Of a DNA stretch of 27,099 bases, positions 15,965 through 24,968 are shown piece after piece. Source of the DNA: Albibeggiatoa sp964388965. Lineage in GTDB: Bacteria > Pseudomonadota > Gammaproteobacteria > Beggiatoales > Beggiatoaceae. Position numbers and translations under genes: made by a program. How positions within the stretch are numbered: the first letter of the stretch is position 1; each line of letters opens with the position of its first letter. A model generated the notes under the pieces. The model did not search any database, was not told where the DNA came from, and worked only from the letters and a program-made list of their open reading frames with translations. The stretch lies in assembly GCA_964388965.1 (NCBI GenBank), contig CAYMCP010000050.1, positions 1 to 27,099 on the forward strand. Reading direction: 5' to 3'.

Positions 15965-16219
15965 ACCTGTACAAAAAAGCACTACTTTCGATTATCATTT
16001 AAGTGAATTTGTCCAGACAATAATGGGGGACAAAATTTAGGTAAATCTGAAGTTTTCAACAGCTAGTTATTTTAATGAAATTACAAGTTACGCAGTTAAA
16101 GTGTCAATCGATTGATTTTGTTAAACTATTCAAAACGAGTATGAAAATATAACGCTTTGAATAGAATTTTTATTTGAACTACGTCACGCCTACTACCTTG
16201 CGAGAAAGTAACTGTACAA

Positions 16220-17671
16220 TTATATTGCCCGCGTTACCCGTACAATTTCCTCTGGTGTGGTAATACCATGGTAAAGTTTTTCTAACGCATCCGCTCGTAA
16301 AGTACGCATTCCTTCGCTAATTGCTTGTTTTCTAATTGCATTTGCATCGCTACCTGCACTAATTACATGACGTATTTCATCAGAAACCTCTAGCAATTCA
16401 TACAAACCTAAGCGTCCACGATAGCCAGTATTAGCACAACGTTCGCAGCCTTTTCCACGTCGAATTGTAGGGAAATCACTGCGTTTAATACCCAATAAAC
16501 TCGCCTCACGCTCCGTCAACGCTACATCTTCGCTACAATGCGGACAAATTTTCCTAACTAGACGTTGCGCCATTGTCGCAATCACACTAGAACTAATTAA
16601 ATATGTGTCAATCCCCATGTCTTGCAAACGAGTAATTGCACCTGCTGCGTCATTGGTGTGCAAAGTCGAAAATACTAAATGTCCTGTCAAAGCCGATTCG
16701 ATGCCGATAGAAGCCGTTTCATGATCACGAATCTCACCTACCATGATAATGTCTGGGTCTTGACGTACAATGGAGCGTAAGCCCGCCGCAAATGTTAGCC
16801 CAATTTTTGAATTAACATGAATTTGTGTAATACCTTCAAGCTGATACTCAACAGGGTCTTCAATCGTGATTATTTTTTTTTCGCCCGTATTAATTTTTTC
16901 TAATGTACCGTATAAGCTAGTCGTTTTACCTGAACCAGTCGGTCCCGTGACCAATAACATGCCATGTGGCTGTTGGATTAAGCGTGTATACGGCTCTAAA
17001 ACGTCGACTGGCATACCAAGTTGATCTAAACTGACACTTACGTCACCTCGATCTAAAATCCGCAATACAATAGATTCACCATGTATGCCCGGCAAAGTCG
17101 AAACCCGCATGTCTAATACACGTTCACCCATTTGATATTGAATACGTCCATCTTGTGGCAAACGTTTTTCGCCAATATCAAGTTTTGCCATTAATTTGAT
17201 TCGTGATGATACAGAGGCTTGTACATTAGCGGGTAATTTTTCAATATTCACCATAACCCCGTCTACACGACAACGTACCATTAAATGTTTTTCTTCAGGC
17301 TCAAAATGAATATCACTGGCACTTAAATCTAAAGCACGCTCCATCAAATGGTTGACCATCCGAATAACAGGCGCATCTGACGCTAAATCTTTTAAATATT
17401 CATTATCTAGCTCGCTCATACTCGCGTCGTTTGTACCTTCGATTTCAGGGGATAATTTTGCCCGCCAATGTTTAATTAAACGCTCAACATAATCATCTTG
17501 TGCTTGTTCAAATTGAACTTGTTTGCCTAGTAAAAACCGAATTTTTGCCCGATCTTCAATGTCTGGGACGGTGGAGAACAGTAAGCGCGGATCATCAGGA
17601 AATGCTTCAACGGGGGCTATATGTTTTTTAGATAATAAATTAGTAAACAGCGGTAAAGTTAGGGCATTCAT
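16220..17671 (-). CDS. gspE: Type II secretion ATPase GspE
   Basis: A 483-residue hexameric cytoplasmic ATPase powering pseudopilus assembly. It has a short N-terminal domain, then the NTPase core: DLSASDIHFEPEE, Walker A GPTGSGKTTS (about 240-250), the Asp box IITIEDPVEYQLEGI, Walker B DPDIIMVGEIRDHETA, the His box ALTGHLVFSTLHTNDA and a zinc tetracysteine (CPHC ... CERC). This organisation fits GspE/PilB; the length and upstream GspM-like gene favour GspE. The ATG at 17671 has AGGAAAG 6-7 bases upstream; the alternative TTG at 17677 would lie on top of that ribosome site. It starts 2 bases after the GspM-like stop. The other gsp genes are not in the window. Confidence 0.9.
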   Translation of the reverse strand: MNALTLPLFTNLLSKKHIAPVEAFPDDPRLLFSTVPDIEDRAKIRFLLGKQVQFEQAQDDYVERLIKHWRAKLSPEIEGTNDASMSELDNEYLKDLASDAPVIRMVNHLMERALDLSASDIHFEPEEKHLMVRCRVDGVMVNIEKLPANVQASVSSRIKLMAKLDIGEKRLPQDGRIQYQMGERVLDMRVSTLPGIHGESIVLRILDRGDVSVSLDQLGMPVDVLEPYTRLIQQPHGMLLVTGPTGSGKTTSLYGTLEKINTGEKKIITIEDPVEYQLEGITQIHVNSKIGLTFAAGLRSIVRQDPDIIMVGEIRDHETASIGIESALTGHLVFSTLHTNDAAGAITRLQDMGIDTYLISSSVIATMAQRLVRKICPHCSEDVALTEREASLLGIKRSDFPTIRRGKGCERCANTGYRGRLGLYELLEVSDEIRHVISAGSDANAIRKQAISEGMRTLRADALEKLYHGITTPEEIVRVTRAI

Positions 17672-17673
17672 AA

Positions 17674-18240
17674 TCAACTTTCCTGCATTGTCGGTGCTGA
17701 AAAACGGGCGAATCCAGTGATTTCAATAGAACCGCGTAACATTTTATTGCGAGGGGAGGTATAAATATATAATTTAACAACTTCTAATTTTTGCGGTGCA
17801 TTTTCAAGTGATTGTAAGAAATCTATTAATGGTTTAGGCAAGGTTTCAAAAGTCATTTTTTGAGTAATAAACATCCAATCGCCGGTATTTTCGGAAAAAG
17901 TTGGCAATTCTTGAGTTGAATAGCTTGCAATATCAGCATTTTTAGCTAAATCTCGAATCAATTGTTGAATTTCAACAACGAGTAAATCACGATTTTCACC
18001 TTTTAATAGTGAAGCGTATACCTCGGCGCGCTCTTGTTTCATACGAGCGTTTTGTTCTTGCCAAAATTCCGTTTTTTGATATAAACGTTGGCTTTTTTCA
18101 ATCTGAGTTTGTAATTGTTGGATTTCGTTTACTTCGTCTCGATAAAAAATCATCGCTCTGGGATAAATTTCAAACGGTACAGCGTAAAAAATAAAAATTC
18201 CCAGCATAGCGTAAAGTAAGCGTTTTTCTTTTTTTGTCAT
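17674..18240 (-). CDS. GspM/PilO-like type II secretion inner-membrane protein
   Basis: A 188-residue bitopic protein. It has a short basic N-terminus (TKKEKR), one transmembrane helix (about 9-28), a coiled coil rich in Q/E/K (about 30-75) and a periplasmic ferredoxin-like domain with FITQKMTFETLPKPLIDFL and EVVKLYIYTS. This is the architecture of the GspM/PilO family (T2SS M_b type), which scaffolds the secretion assembly platform. The close coupling to gspE downstream supports the role. No gspL or other component precedes it; upstream is the antiporter gene. No clear Shine-Dalgarno is visible before the ATG. Confidence 0.72.
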   Translation of the reverse strand: MTKKEKRLLYAMLGIFIFYAVPFEIYPRAMIFYRDEVNEIQQLQTQIEKSQRLYQKTEFWQEQNARMKQERAEVYASLLKGENRDLLVVEIQQLIRDLAKNADIASYSTQELPTFSENTGDWMFITQKMTFETLPKPLIDFLQSLENAPQKLEVVKLYIYTSPRNKMLRGSIEITGFARFSAPTMQES

Positions 18241-18280
18241 GAGCTGTTAAATTTTTGGTTGCTAATTTATTATTGCAGTC

Positions 18281-18330
18281 GAAGAAGTGCAAAATTTATT
18301 CTGCAAGTCAGTCATTCACAACACTTCTTC
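18281..18330. repeat. Inverted repeat GAAGAAGTG...CACTTCTTC between mrpAB and gspM
   Basis: A 9-bp perfect inverted repeat with 32 bases between the arms lies in the 111-bp gap between the antiporter stop and the GspM-like start. There is no T-run after it in the minus direction, so it is only a possible terminator or regulatory dyad separating the two transcripts. Confidence 0.35.
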
Positions 18331-18351
18331 ATCCCGTATTGGATAAATGCA

Positions 18352-21003
18352 CTACTTAGGACGTTCCAATAATCCGTATATGATACCAGTCAACACACCC
18401 CATACTACGCAGAATACACCTAAATCAAATAACATTGCAGTAGATAATTGTTTGCCGTACCAGAGATGATGTAAAAATTCAGGTCCGAAAAATTTACCAA
18501 TGATTCCAGCTAGTAACGCAAAACTAAGCCCGGTAATCGCTAAAGCTAACGGGGGAAGTGGTTGCCAACGTAATGCCGTAGCAGGCTTATGTACCGTAGC
18601 AAGTAAACTACTCGCGGCAACCGCAATCAATCCACCGATAAAGCCACCGCCGGGTGCATTATGACCACGTAGTAAAATCCATAATGCAACGCCTAACATT
18701 AAACCATAAAGCGGTAGCGCAGAAATGGTCAGCATCGGGGAAACAGGTTGATTGGCAATAGTATTGTTTTTTAATTGTTTTAATAGGGGTAACGCTGCCA
18801 ATAGTGTAAATGCGACAACTGCAATTTCACCTAGTGTATCTAAAGCACGAAAATCAACAATGATGACATTCACTACATTACGTCCATACGCATCGGCTAG
18901 GCTGTGTGCTGCAAACCATTCAGCTAATTGACGCTGTTCTGGTAACGCTTGCAAATGTAGTAATAATATAAAAGTGCCAACACCTGCGAGTATGGCAAGT
19001 AGTAGTTTGGTCAAAATGGTGATACGTCCTACTGAAATAGAGGGCATTGCAGTGAAACGCGGCAAAATAGCAGCAGCAATCACGACTAATATTGTTTCAA
19101 CACTAAATTGCGTAAAAGCTAAATCGGGTGCTGCACTGAATAAAAATAATAACGCACTTGCATAACCAACTAGTCCACTTGCCATTAATACCGCAAGTCG
19201 ATTTTGTAATCGCACTGCCGCCCAAGCCCCTGCTATCATTAAACCACTGGCAATTATCCAAAACCAACCTTGTAGTTGCCATTGCCACGCCCATTCTAAA
19301 CGGAGTCCCGTATGCCAAGCGGCAAACATTCCCATCACTAGTAGTGCAAATAGGGTAAATTGTAAATAAATATCCAAATATCCAGATTGAATTAAACGAG
19401 TATGTCGTGCTGCAACACGAGGTAAAGCACGCATTAACGCATTATAACTTGCTTCTGCACCGTAGCGATCTACCCATTCAACTCGACTAAATATTTTGTG
19501 CAACCAATCCCAAAATAAAAATAATATCACCCCGATACTAACTGTAATTGTTGTGGTAATGAATAGTTTCATGTTGTCATAACTCATAACTTCTGCATTG
19601 ACTAGCGCGGGTGAAATAACTTGAGCTGCACTAAGCAGTAACGGCGTAATATACGGTAAAAATAAAAATTCTAAACCGAATAAAGCGATTGATAATGGTG
19701 GTAATAGCATCAACCAAGGGACATCATGTACTCGATCACAACGACAGTCTAGTGATCCCCAAAATACTCGGATCGCTGCAACGCCTGCTACAGCGACTGC
19801 AATTGCATTGACTAAAATTAAGGAATAACTGATAAACGTTAATAAATCTGCTTGGGCTTTGGCTAAACTAATGGCATCTTTTGCGGCGAAACCAACGGCT
19901 AACGGTAGACCTGCCATTGATAAACCGGCTAGAATGGATACTAATGCACTGCCCGGCATCACATGGCGTAAACCCATTAAATTATCAATTACTCGTGTAC
20001 CGGTGGCGTGATCAATGTTGCCTGCAACCATGAATAATGGTGCTTTATAAACTGCGTGGGCAAATAAAAAAGTGACGACTGCTAAACCTGCATTCGGACT
20101 AGGTAAACCTATTAGCAAGGTGAGCGTACCTAATGCGGAAACGGTACTACGCGCTAAAATGCGTTTTAAGTCGCGCTCCCGCAATGCTAAAATTGCCGCC
20201 CATAAGGCAGTTAGTGTGCCGATAGTAATTAAAGTGATTTCCCACAATAATAAATCATTAAATGCGGAATCTAACCGCGCCATCAAATAAATACCTAATT
20301 TCACCATTGTTGCTGAATGTAGATAAGCACTAACTGGAGTTGGTGCTGACATCGCATTTGGTAGCCAGAAATGAAACGGAAATTGGGCTGATTTGGTAAA
20401 CGCGCCAAGTAGGATTAAGCCAATTGCATAGGGTAGACGTGGATCGTTTATCCAACTGTCAGGATCGGCTAACATGACTGATAATAAACGGGTTTCTGTG
20501 ATTTGGGATAGTAAAATAAATCCACCTAGTAGTGCTAAACCACCACCCATTGTAATTAATAGAGCTTGTTTAGCGGCTTCTCGTGCTTCGGCTTGCGTGT
20601 GCTTAAAACCGACTAGTAGGAATGAGGTTAAACTAGTCAGCTCCCAAAATAAGAATAGTACAATGACATCATCAGCACTAACCGCACCTATCATGGCGAA
20701 CATGAATAGCGGTAAGACAGTAAAAATACGCCAACGATATTGCTCTTTGTCCAAATAGCCGACCGCGTAAACAAATACTGCTGTACCAATCCCGGTAATT
20801 AATACCAACATTTGCGCACTAAGCGCGTCGATACGAAATGCTAACGCAATGTCTAAACTTGGTACCCACGATAGGCTAAATTGCCAAGGTAATGGCGTGG
20901 TGTAAAGTCCCCATACTAAGGCAATAAGCAAACTAAAAGGCAATAACGCTACGCCAAGCCAATAGCGATAAGTGTCAGAGTTGTCATAAGTAATTGTATT
21001 CAT
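18352..21003 (-). CDS. mrpA: Fused MrpA-MrpB cation/proton antiporter subunit (PhaAB/MnhAB type)
   Basis: An 883-residue membrane protein. Residues 1 to about 740 are MrpA-like, with about 20 helices and the NuoL-related antiporter core: ELTSLTSFLLVGF holds the conserved Glu, and KSAQFPFHFWLPNAM and APTPVSAYLHSATMVKLGIYL hold the key Lys/His residues. The last 140 residues are a complete MrpB domain with the signature LLRGHNAPGGGFIGGL and a DLGVFCVVWGVLTGIIY end. Such A-B fusions are known in alphaproteobacterial pha systems. Mrp antiporters normally need subunits C-G encoded alongside, but none is here: usp lies upstream and the GspM gene downstream. Function as Na+/H+ antiporter is therefore uncertain; a role as an accessory subunit of another complex is possible. 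Confidence 0.88.
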   Translation of the reverse strand: MNTITYDNSDTYRYWLGVALLPFSLLIALVWGLYTTPLPWQFSLSWVPSLDIALAFRIDALSAQMLVLITGIGTAVFVYAVGYLDKEQYRWRIFTVLPLFMFAMIGAVSADDVIVLFLFWELTSLTSFLLVGFKHTQAEAREAAKQALLITMGGGLALLGGFILLSQITETRLLSVMLADPDSWINDPRLPYAIGLILLGAFTKSAQFPFHFWLPNAMSAPTPVSAYLHSATMVKLGIYLMARLDSAFNDLLLWEITLITIGTLTALWAAILALRERDLKRILARSTVSALGTLTLLIGLPSPNAGLAVVTFLFAHAVYKAPLFMVAGNIDHATGTRVIDNLMGLRHVMPGSALVSILAGLSMAGLPLAVGFAAKDAISLAKAQADLLTFISYSLILVNAIAVAVAGVAAIRVFWGSLDCRCDRVHDVPWLMLLPPLSIALFGLEFLFLPYITPLLLSAAQVISPALVNAEVMSYDNMKLFITTTITVSIGVILFLFWDWLHKIFSRVEWVDRYGAEASYNALMRALPRVAARHTRLIQSGYLDIYLQFTLFALLVMGMFAAWHTGLRLEWAWQWQLQGWFWIIASGLMIAGAWAAVRLQNRLAVLMASGLVGYASALLFLFSAAPDLAFTQFSVETILVVIAAAILPRFTAMPSISVGRITILTKLLLAILAGVGTFILLLHLQALPEQRQLAEWFAAHSLADAYGRNVVNVIIVDFRALDTLGEIAVVAFTLLAALPLLKQLKNNTIANQPVSPMLTISALPLYGLMLGVALWILLRGHNAPGGGFIGGLIAVAASSLLATVHKPATALRWQPLPPLALAITGLSFALLAGIIGKFFGPEFLHHLWYGKQLSTAMLFDLGVFCVVWGVLTGIIYGLLERPK

Positions 21004-21094
21004 AGGAACTTTTATGCTACCTCACGCAATAAGTGTTTTTAATGCGCTACGTGAAAAATATTGACTCTGTAGATGATATTTTCTACGAGATAGT

Positions 21095-22009
21095 TTAAAC
21101 AATGGGAGAACGAAAATCAGCGGGTTTAACCGCTAAAACCGCAGTAGAAACACTTCGCAAAACTTGTTCGGCTGTATTGCCAATAATTAAACCTTGAATA
21201 CCACTACGTCCAATCGTTCCCATAACAATTAAATCAGCCTCTTGCGCCAAGATAGTTGATGCGGCATAACCTTTAATAAGTTTCACTTCATCCATATCGG
21301 TATTTAAGCCATAAGGTTTTAATATTTCATTTAATTTTTCAGTACGAAATTTTTGCTCCGTTCCGAGCAATTGGTCTACTTCCTCATCAGGTAATTTCGC
21401 ACGTCCATGTCGTAAACTGGATTCACCGATTAAATGCCAAGCATGGACAACTGCTAGTGTTGCATTTTCACGCTCTGCAAGCGAAGTGGCTAAGTCTAAC
21501 ACCAAACGAGCTTGATCAAAATCACGAGTAGGATCAATGGCTGCTAAAATTTTACAATAATTACCTTGACTTCGTGGACGATCAATCCACACCGGACAGG
21601 GACATTTACGCAATAAACGCAAGTCCGTACTACCAAAAAAATGCTCTATTAAACCTACAGTTGGATTCGCCGCTTTAATTACCAAATCAAATCCTTGTTT
21701 TTGCACAGCTCGAATCACTTCAACGAATGGTGTACCTTGTAAAATTTGTATATTAATAGCGCAATTTGCTTGTTGATATGGCTCGATTAAGGCTGTCAAC
21801 TCATCCATGCGATTATCATATTGCAGTTGTTGCATTGTGATGCCTAAACGCTGCTCTAATTCAGGATTGACTTGATTAATTTCACCGATGACATCAACGA
21901 CAGTAAGACGTGTCTGATTAAAAATAGCTAAATTGACTGCGCGTACCAGTGAAGAACAAGTTTCTGTTGCGCCATCTGCAAAATACAAAATATTTTTAAA
22001 TCGCTTCAT
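21095..22009 (-). CDS. Tandem universal stress protein (UspE-like)
   Basis: A 304-residue cytoplasmic protein with two Usp domains (about 1-145 and 150-300). The first begins FKNILYFADGATETC and the second KILAAIDPTRDFDQA. The second carries the ATP-binding motif G-2x-G-9x-G in VMGTIGRSGIQGLIIGNTAE. The first lacks it, as in UspE proteins, where one half is degenerate. It is likely a stress-responsive regulator. It precedes mrpAB by 91 bases on the same strand and may share its message, which would fit stress control of cation transport. Confidence 0.88.
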   Translation of the reverse strand: MKRFKNILYFADGATETCSSLVRAVNLAIFNQTRLTVVDVIGEINQVNPELEQRLGITMQQLQYDNRMDELTALIEPYQQANCAINIQILQGTPFVEVIRAVQKQGFDLVIKAANPTVGLIEHFFGSTDLRLLRKCPCPVWIDRPRSQGNYCKILAAIDPTRDFDQARLVLDLATSLAERENATLAVVHAWHLIGESSLRHGRAKLPDEEVDQLLGTEQKFRTEKLNEILKPYGLNTDMDEVKLIKGYAASTILAQEADLIVMGTIGRSGIQGLIIGNTAEQVLRSVSTAVLAVKPADFRSPIV

Positions 22010-22206
22010 GATATATTTCTCATTAATGTCATCACACTTGTTAGATATGTTTTAAATTAACTCTAAAATCAAGACTTGTTTTGCAAAAATGTGTGAATTG
22101 TAGGCGTGAAAAATTTATTTTGCCACAAAATTACCCATTCTCGTTACATAATCGAGATAAAATTGACTACAATAACTGATAACAAATTAAAAAACTTGGT
22201 ACGGCA

Positions 22207-23136
22207 ATGTCAGAACAAACCCTTATCGCAGTCAAACACTTATCTCGCTATTATGGGGAATTATGTGCAGTCAATAACATCAGTTTTGAAGTAAAGCGCG
22301 GACATATTTTAGGTTTTTTAGGCGCGAATGGTGCGGGCAAATCTACAACGATGCAAATGTTAGCAGGCACATTGGCACCAACAACTGGTCAAATTACGAT
22401 TGCAGGTTACGATTTGTTAGATTATCCATTGCAAGCAAAATCAGCAATAGGTTACTTACCAGAGCAGCCTCCATTGTACAAAGATATGTTAGTCGATGAA
22501 TATTTAACATTTTGCGCACGTTTACACCAAATTCCGCGCATTAAAACAGCGCAAGCGGTTGAGCGCGCTATTGAATTATGTGGATTAACAAATGTTTACC
22601 AGCGTTTAATTGGTAACTTATCCAAAGGTTTTCAACAACGGATAGGGATTGCGCAAGCTATTATTCATACACCGCCGGTTGTTATTTTAGATGAGCCTAC
22701 AGTTGGTTTAGACCCTATCCAAATGCGTGAAATTCGTCATCTCATAACAGAGTTAAATCAAGAACATAGTGTTATTTTATCTACTCACATTTTATCTGAA
22801 GTTCAAGCGATATGTAATCATGTCCAAATTATTCATCAAGGTCAATTATTGCTTAATGAGACCATTGAAGGTTTATTTGCTCAAATGCAAGGTGAAAGTT
22901 TACAAATTGCGTTTCAACGTCCACCCGTCCCCGACGCACTTAAACAAATATATGGTGTAGAAAGCGTTGAACAAATTAATCAACATCGCCTTAGAATTTG
23001 CTATCGAGCTGATCATAATCCAGCAGAAGACATTGTGATTGCATCCGTTGCTAACAATTGGGGTTTGTTTGAGCTGATTCCAGAACAGCAAAGTTTAGAA
23101 CAAATTTTTGTAGATTTAACGATGGATGATGCATAA
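22207..23136 (+). CDS. ABC transporter ATP-binding protein (GldA-like)
   Basis: A 309-residue ATPase with Walker A GANGAGKSTTMQML, Q-loop region YLPEQPPLY, signature LSKGFQQRIGIAQA, Walker B VVILDEPTVGLD and H-loop ILSTHIL. The C-terminal 80 residues form an extra regulatory lobe, as in ABC-2 exporters. The YLPEQPPLYKDMLVDEYL segment and the single permease downstream (gap 55) match the GldA/GldF-type systems found in many bacteria, including non-gliding ones. The substrate is unknown. Confidence 0.88.
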   Translation: MSEQTLIAVKHLSRYYGELCAVNNISFEVKRGHILGFLGANGAGKSTTMQMLAGTLAPTTGQITIAGYDLLDYPLQAKSAIGYLPEQPPLYKDMLVDEYLTFCARLHQIPRIKTAQAVERAIELCGLTNVYQRLIGNLSKGFQQRIGIAQAIIHTPPVVILDEPTVGLDPIQMREIRHLITELNQEHSVILSTHILSEVQAICNHVQIIHQGQLLLNETIEGLFAQMQGESLQIAFQRPPVPDALKQIYGVESVEQINQHRLRICYRADHNPAEDIVIASVANNWGLFELIPEQQSLEQIFVDLTMDDA

Positions 23137-23191
23137 TAAATACAGCTTCGTATTTACAACTTTTGTACTTTTTAGCTAATTAAGGATTGCC

Positions 23192-23941
23192 ATGTTTACA
23201 ATTGCGAGTCGAGAATTGCGTAGTTTATTTACATCAACATTAGCGTGGAGTGTATTAAGTGTTGTACAGCTTATTTTAGCAATTTTATTCATTACACGCT
23301 TGTCTTTAGTGCTACAACCAGATATTCAATCTCAATTATCTATGACACCAAACGCACCCAGTTTAACAGATATTGTGGTGGGACATGTATTTGTTTGGAC
23401 TGGCATTATTTTGCTACTGGCTATGCCATTATTAACCATGCGCCTGATTAGTGAAGAACGTAAAAATAAAACGCTTGTCTTATTAATGTCCTCACCAGTT
23501 TCTATGAGCAATATTGTATTAGGTAAATATTTGGGTTTAATGGGATTTTTTATATTCATGTTAGCAATGATAAGCTTGATGCCGCTGTCACTCGCATTAG
23601 GCGGACAGTTGGACTTTGGACAATTTATCATTGCATTATTTGGCATATTATTATTCATAGGTGCTTTGTGTGCGATTGGCTTATATGTTTCCGCACTATC
23701 AGAACATCCCACTGTCGCTGCAATCATTACTTTCGGTATATTTTTATTATTATGGATTATTGATTGGGCAGACGATAGTGAAAAATATAGCGGTTTATTC
23801 TCATATTTATCTATTACACGCCATTATCAAACTTTACTAGAAGGTTTAGTTAATACAACTGACATTGCGTATTACTTACTTATCATTGTTTTATTTAACA
23901 TTTTGACTATCCATCGTTTAGACGCTGAACGTTTGCAATAA
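23192..23941 (+). CDS. ABC-2 type permease (GldF-like)
   Basis: A 249-residue integral membrane protein with six predicted helices. It starts MFTIASRELRSLFTSTLAW and contains LLAMPLLTMRLISEERKNKTLVLLMSSPV, the typical ABC-2 amphipathic segment and signature before TM3. It is paired with the ATPase at 22207-23136. AAGGA lies 5 bases before the ATG. In many proteobacteria a third gene encoding an extracytoplasmic GldG/ABC_transp_aux protein follows; here the next gene is a rhodanese, so the system is reduced to two genes. Confidence 0.88.
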   Translation: MFTIASRELRSLFTSTLAWSVLSVVQLILAILFITRLSLVLQPDIQSQLSMTPNAPSLTDIVVGHVFVWTGIILLLAMPLLTMRLISEERKNKTLVLLMSSPVSMSNIVLGKYLGLMGFFIFMLAMISLMPLSLALGGQLDFGQFIIALFGILLFIGALCAIGLYVSALSEHPTVAAIITFGIFLLLWIIDWADDSEKYSGLFSYLSITRHYQTLLEGLVNTTDIAYYLLIIVLFNILTIHRLDAERLQ

Positions 23942-24050
23942 TTGCGGTAATTTCCTGTAAAACGGTTTTTAATCTGCTTGATACTAACTCCTTGTAGTTA
24001 ATTTCCATATTGCCTATACTTACGCCCTTTGATGTTTTAGAGTAAATTTG

Positions 24051-24482
24051 ATGGAACAATTTATAGAATTTGTAGGCAATCACCCACTTTTATTTTTCTC
24101 TTTCGCAGGTGTATTAGGGCTTTTAGTTTGGAATATATTTGGTGATTCAATTCAAGGTATCAACAACATCACAGCACAAGAAGCGACACTAAAAATTAAT
24201 CATGAGGAAGCTTTAGTGATTGATGTACGCGAAGATAATGAATTTGTTGAAGGTCATATTCTTGACGCAATGCACATTCCTTTAGGCTCATTATCTGCTA
24301 AAATAAAAAGCCTAGAAAAATATCGCCAACATCCAATTATCGTAAGTTGTCGCAGTGGTAATCGTTCTGGTCACGCCTGTCATGTTCTGAAAAAAAATGA
24401 ATTTGAACAAGTTTTTAATTTAAAAGGTGGCGTAATAGCGTGGGAAACCGCAGGTTTACCGCTAACCAAAGGTCGTAAATAA
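24051..24482 (+). CDS. Membrane-anchored rhodanese-like sulfurtransferase (YibN-like)
   Basis: A 143-residue protein with one N-terminal transmembrane helix (about 12-30: PLLFFSFAGVLGLLVWNIF) and a single rhodanese domain. VIDVREDNEFVEGHI is the domain start and CRSGNRS is the active-site loop with the catalytic Cys. A role in sulfur transfer or as a YidC/Sec-associated factor has been discussed for YibN; neither can be read from sequence. The order yibN-secB-gpsA is conserved in gammaproteobacteria (often with grxC, absent here). An ATG at 24051 is chosen over a TTG directly before it. Confidence 0.88.
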   Translation: MEQFIEFVGNHPLLFFSFAGVLGLLVWNIFGDSIQGINNITAQEATLKINHEEALVIDVREDNEFVEGHILDAMHIPLGSLSAKIKSLEKYRQHPIIVSCRSGNRSGHACHVLKKNEFEQVFNLKGGVIAWETAGLPLTKGRK

Positions 24483-24498
24483 ACAAAGGGGAATTATT

Positions 24499-24966
24499 GT
24501 GGCAGAAGCAAATGCACAAGAACAAAACGAACGTTTTGATATTCAGAAAATTTATTTAAAAGATTGTTCGTTTGAAGTGCCGAACGGACCAGAGATTTTT
24601 TTAATTCAAGACCAACCTAGCCCAAAATACGAAGTGGCTCATGAGTCAAGCGAAGTAAAAAAAGGTTTGTACGAAGTTATATTGAGTGCAACATTAACAG
24701 TGATGCTTGGTGAACAAACTGCATTTTTAGTTGAAATTAAGCAGGCAGGTGTGTTTTCAATGTCTAATATGCCTAATGACAAAATTGCTTATATGCTAAA
24801 TGGTGTGTGTCCTAATATCTTATTTCCCTATGTACGTGAGAATGTTTCAGAAATGATTATACGCGGTGGATTTAGTCCGCTTTACTTACCGTTGATGAAT
24901 TTTGAAGGCATGTATGTGCAAAGATTACATCAAGAAGGTAAGTTGCAACAAACTCCTACACAATAA
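24499..24966 (+). CDS. secB: Protein-export chaperone SecB
   Basis: A 155-residue tetrameric cytosolic chaperone that holds preproteins unfolded and hands them to SecA. Diagnostic segments are FDIQKIYLKDCSFEVPN, YEVILSATLTV, AFLVEIKQAGVFSM and the NILFPYVRENVSEMIIRGGF stretch, followed by PLYLPLMNFEGMY. The start is GTG at 24499 with AAGGGGAA upstream. It is 16 bases after the rhodanese and 2 bases before gpsA, a tight operon. Confidence 0.95.
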   Translation: MAEANAQEQNERFDIQKIYLKDCSFEVPNGPEIFLIQDQPSPKYEVAHESSEVKKGLYEVILSATLTVMLGEQTAFLVEIKQAGVFSMSNMPNDKIAYMLNGVCPNILFPYVRENVSEMIIRGGFSPLYLPLMNFEGMYVQRLHQEGKLQQTPTQ

Positions 24967-24968
24967 AA

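Noticed and set aside
15989..16005. GATTATCATTTAA upstream of the methyltransferase, identical over 13 bases to the right part of the Fur box region.
   Set aside because: Only a half-site: the left arm TGATAAT is missing and no promoter elements line up, so Fur control is not supported.
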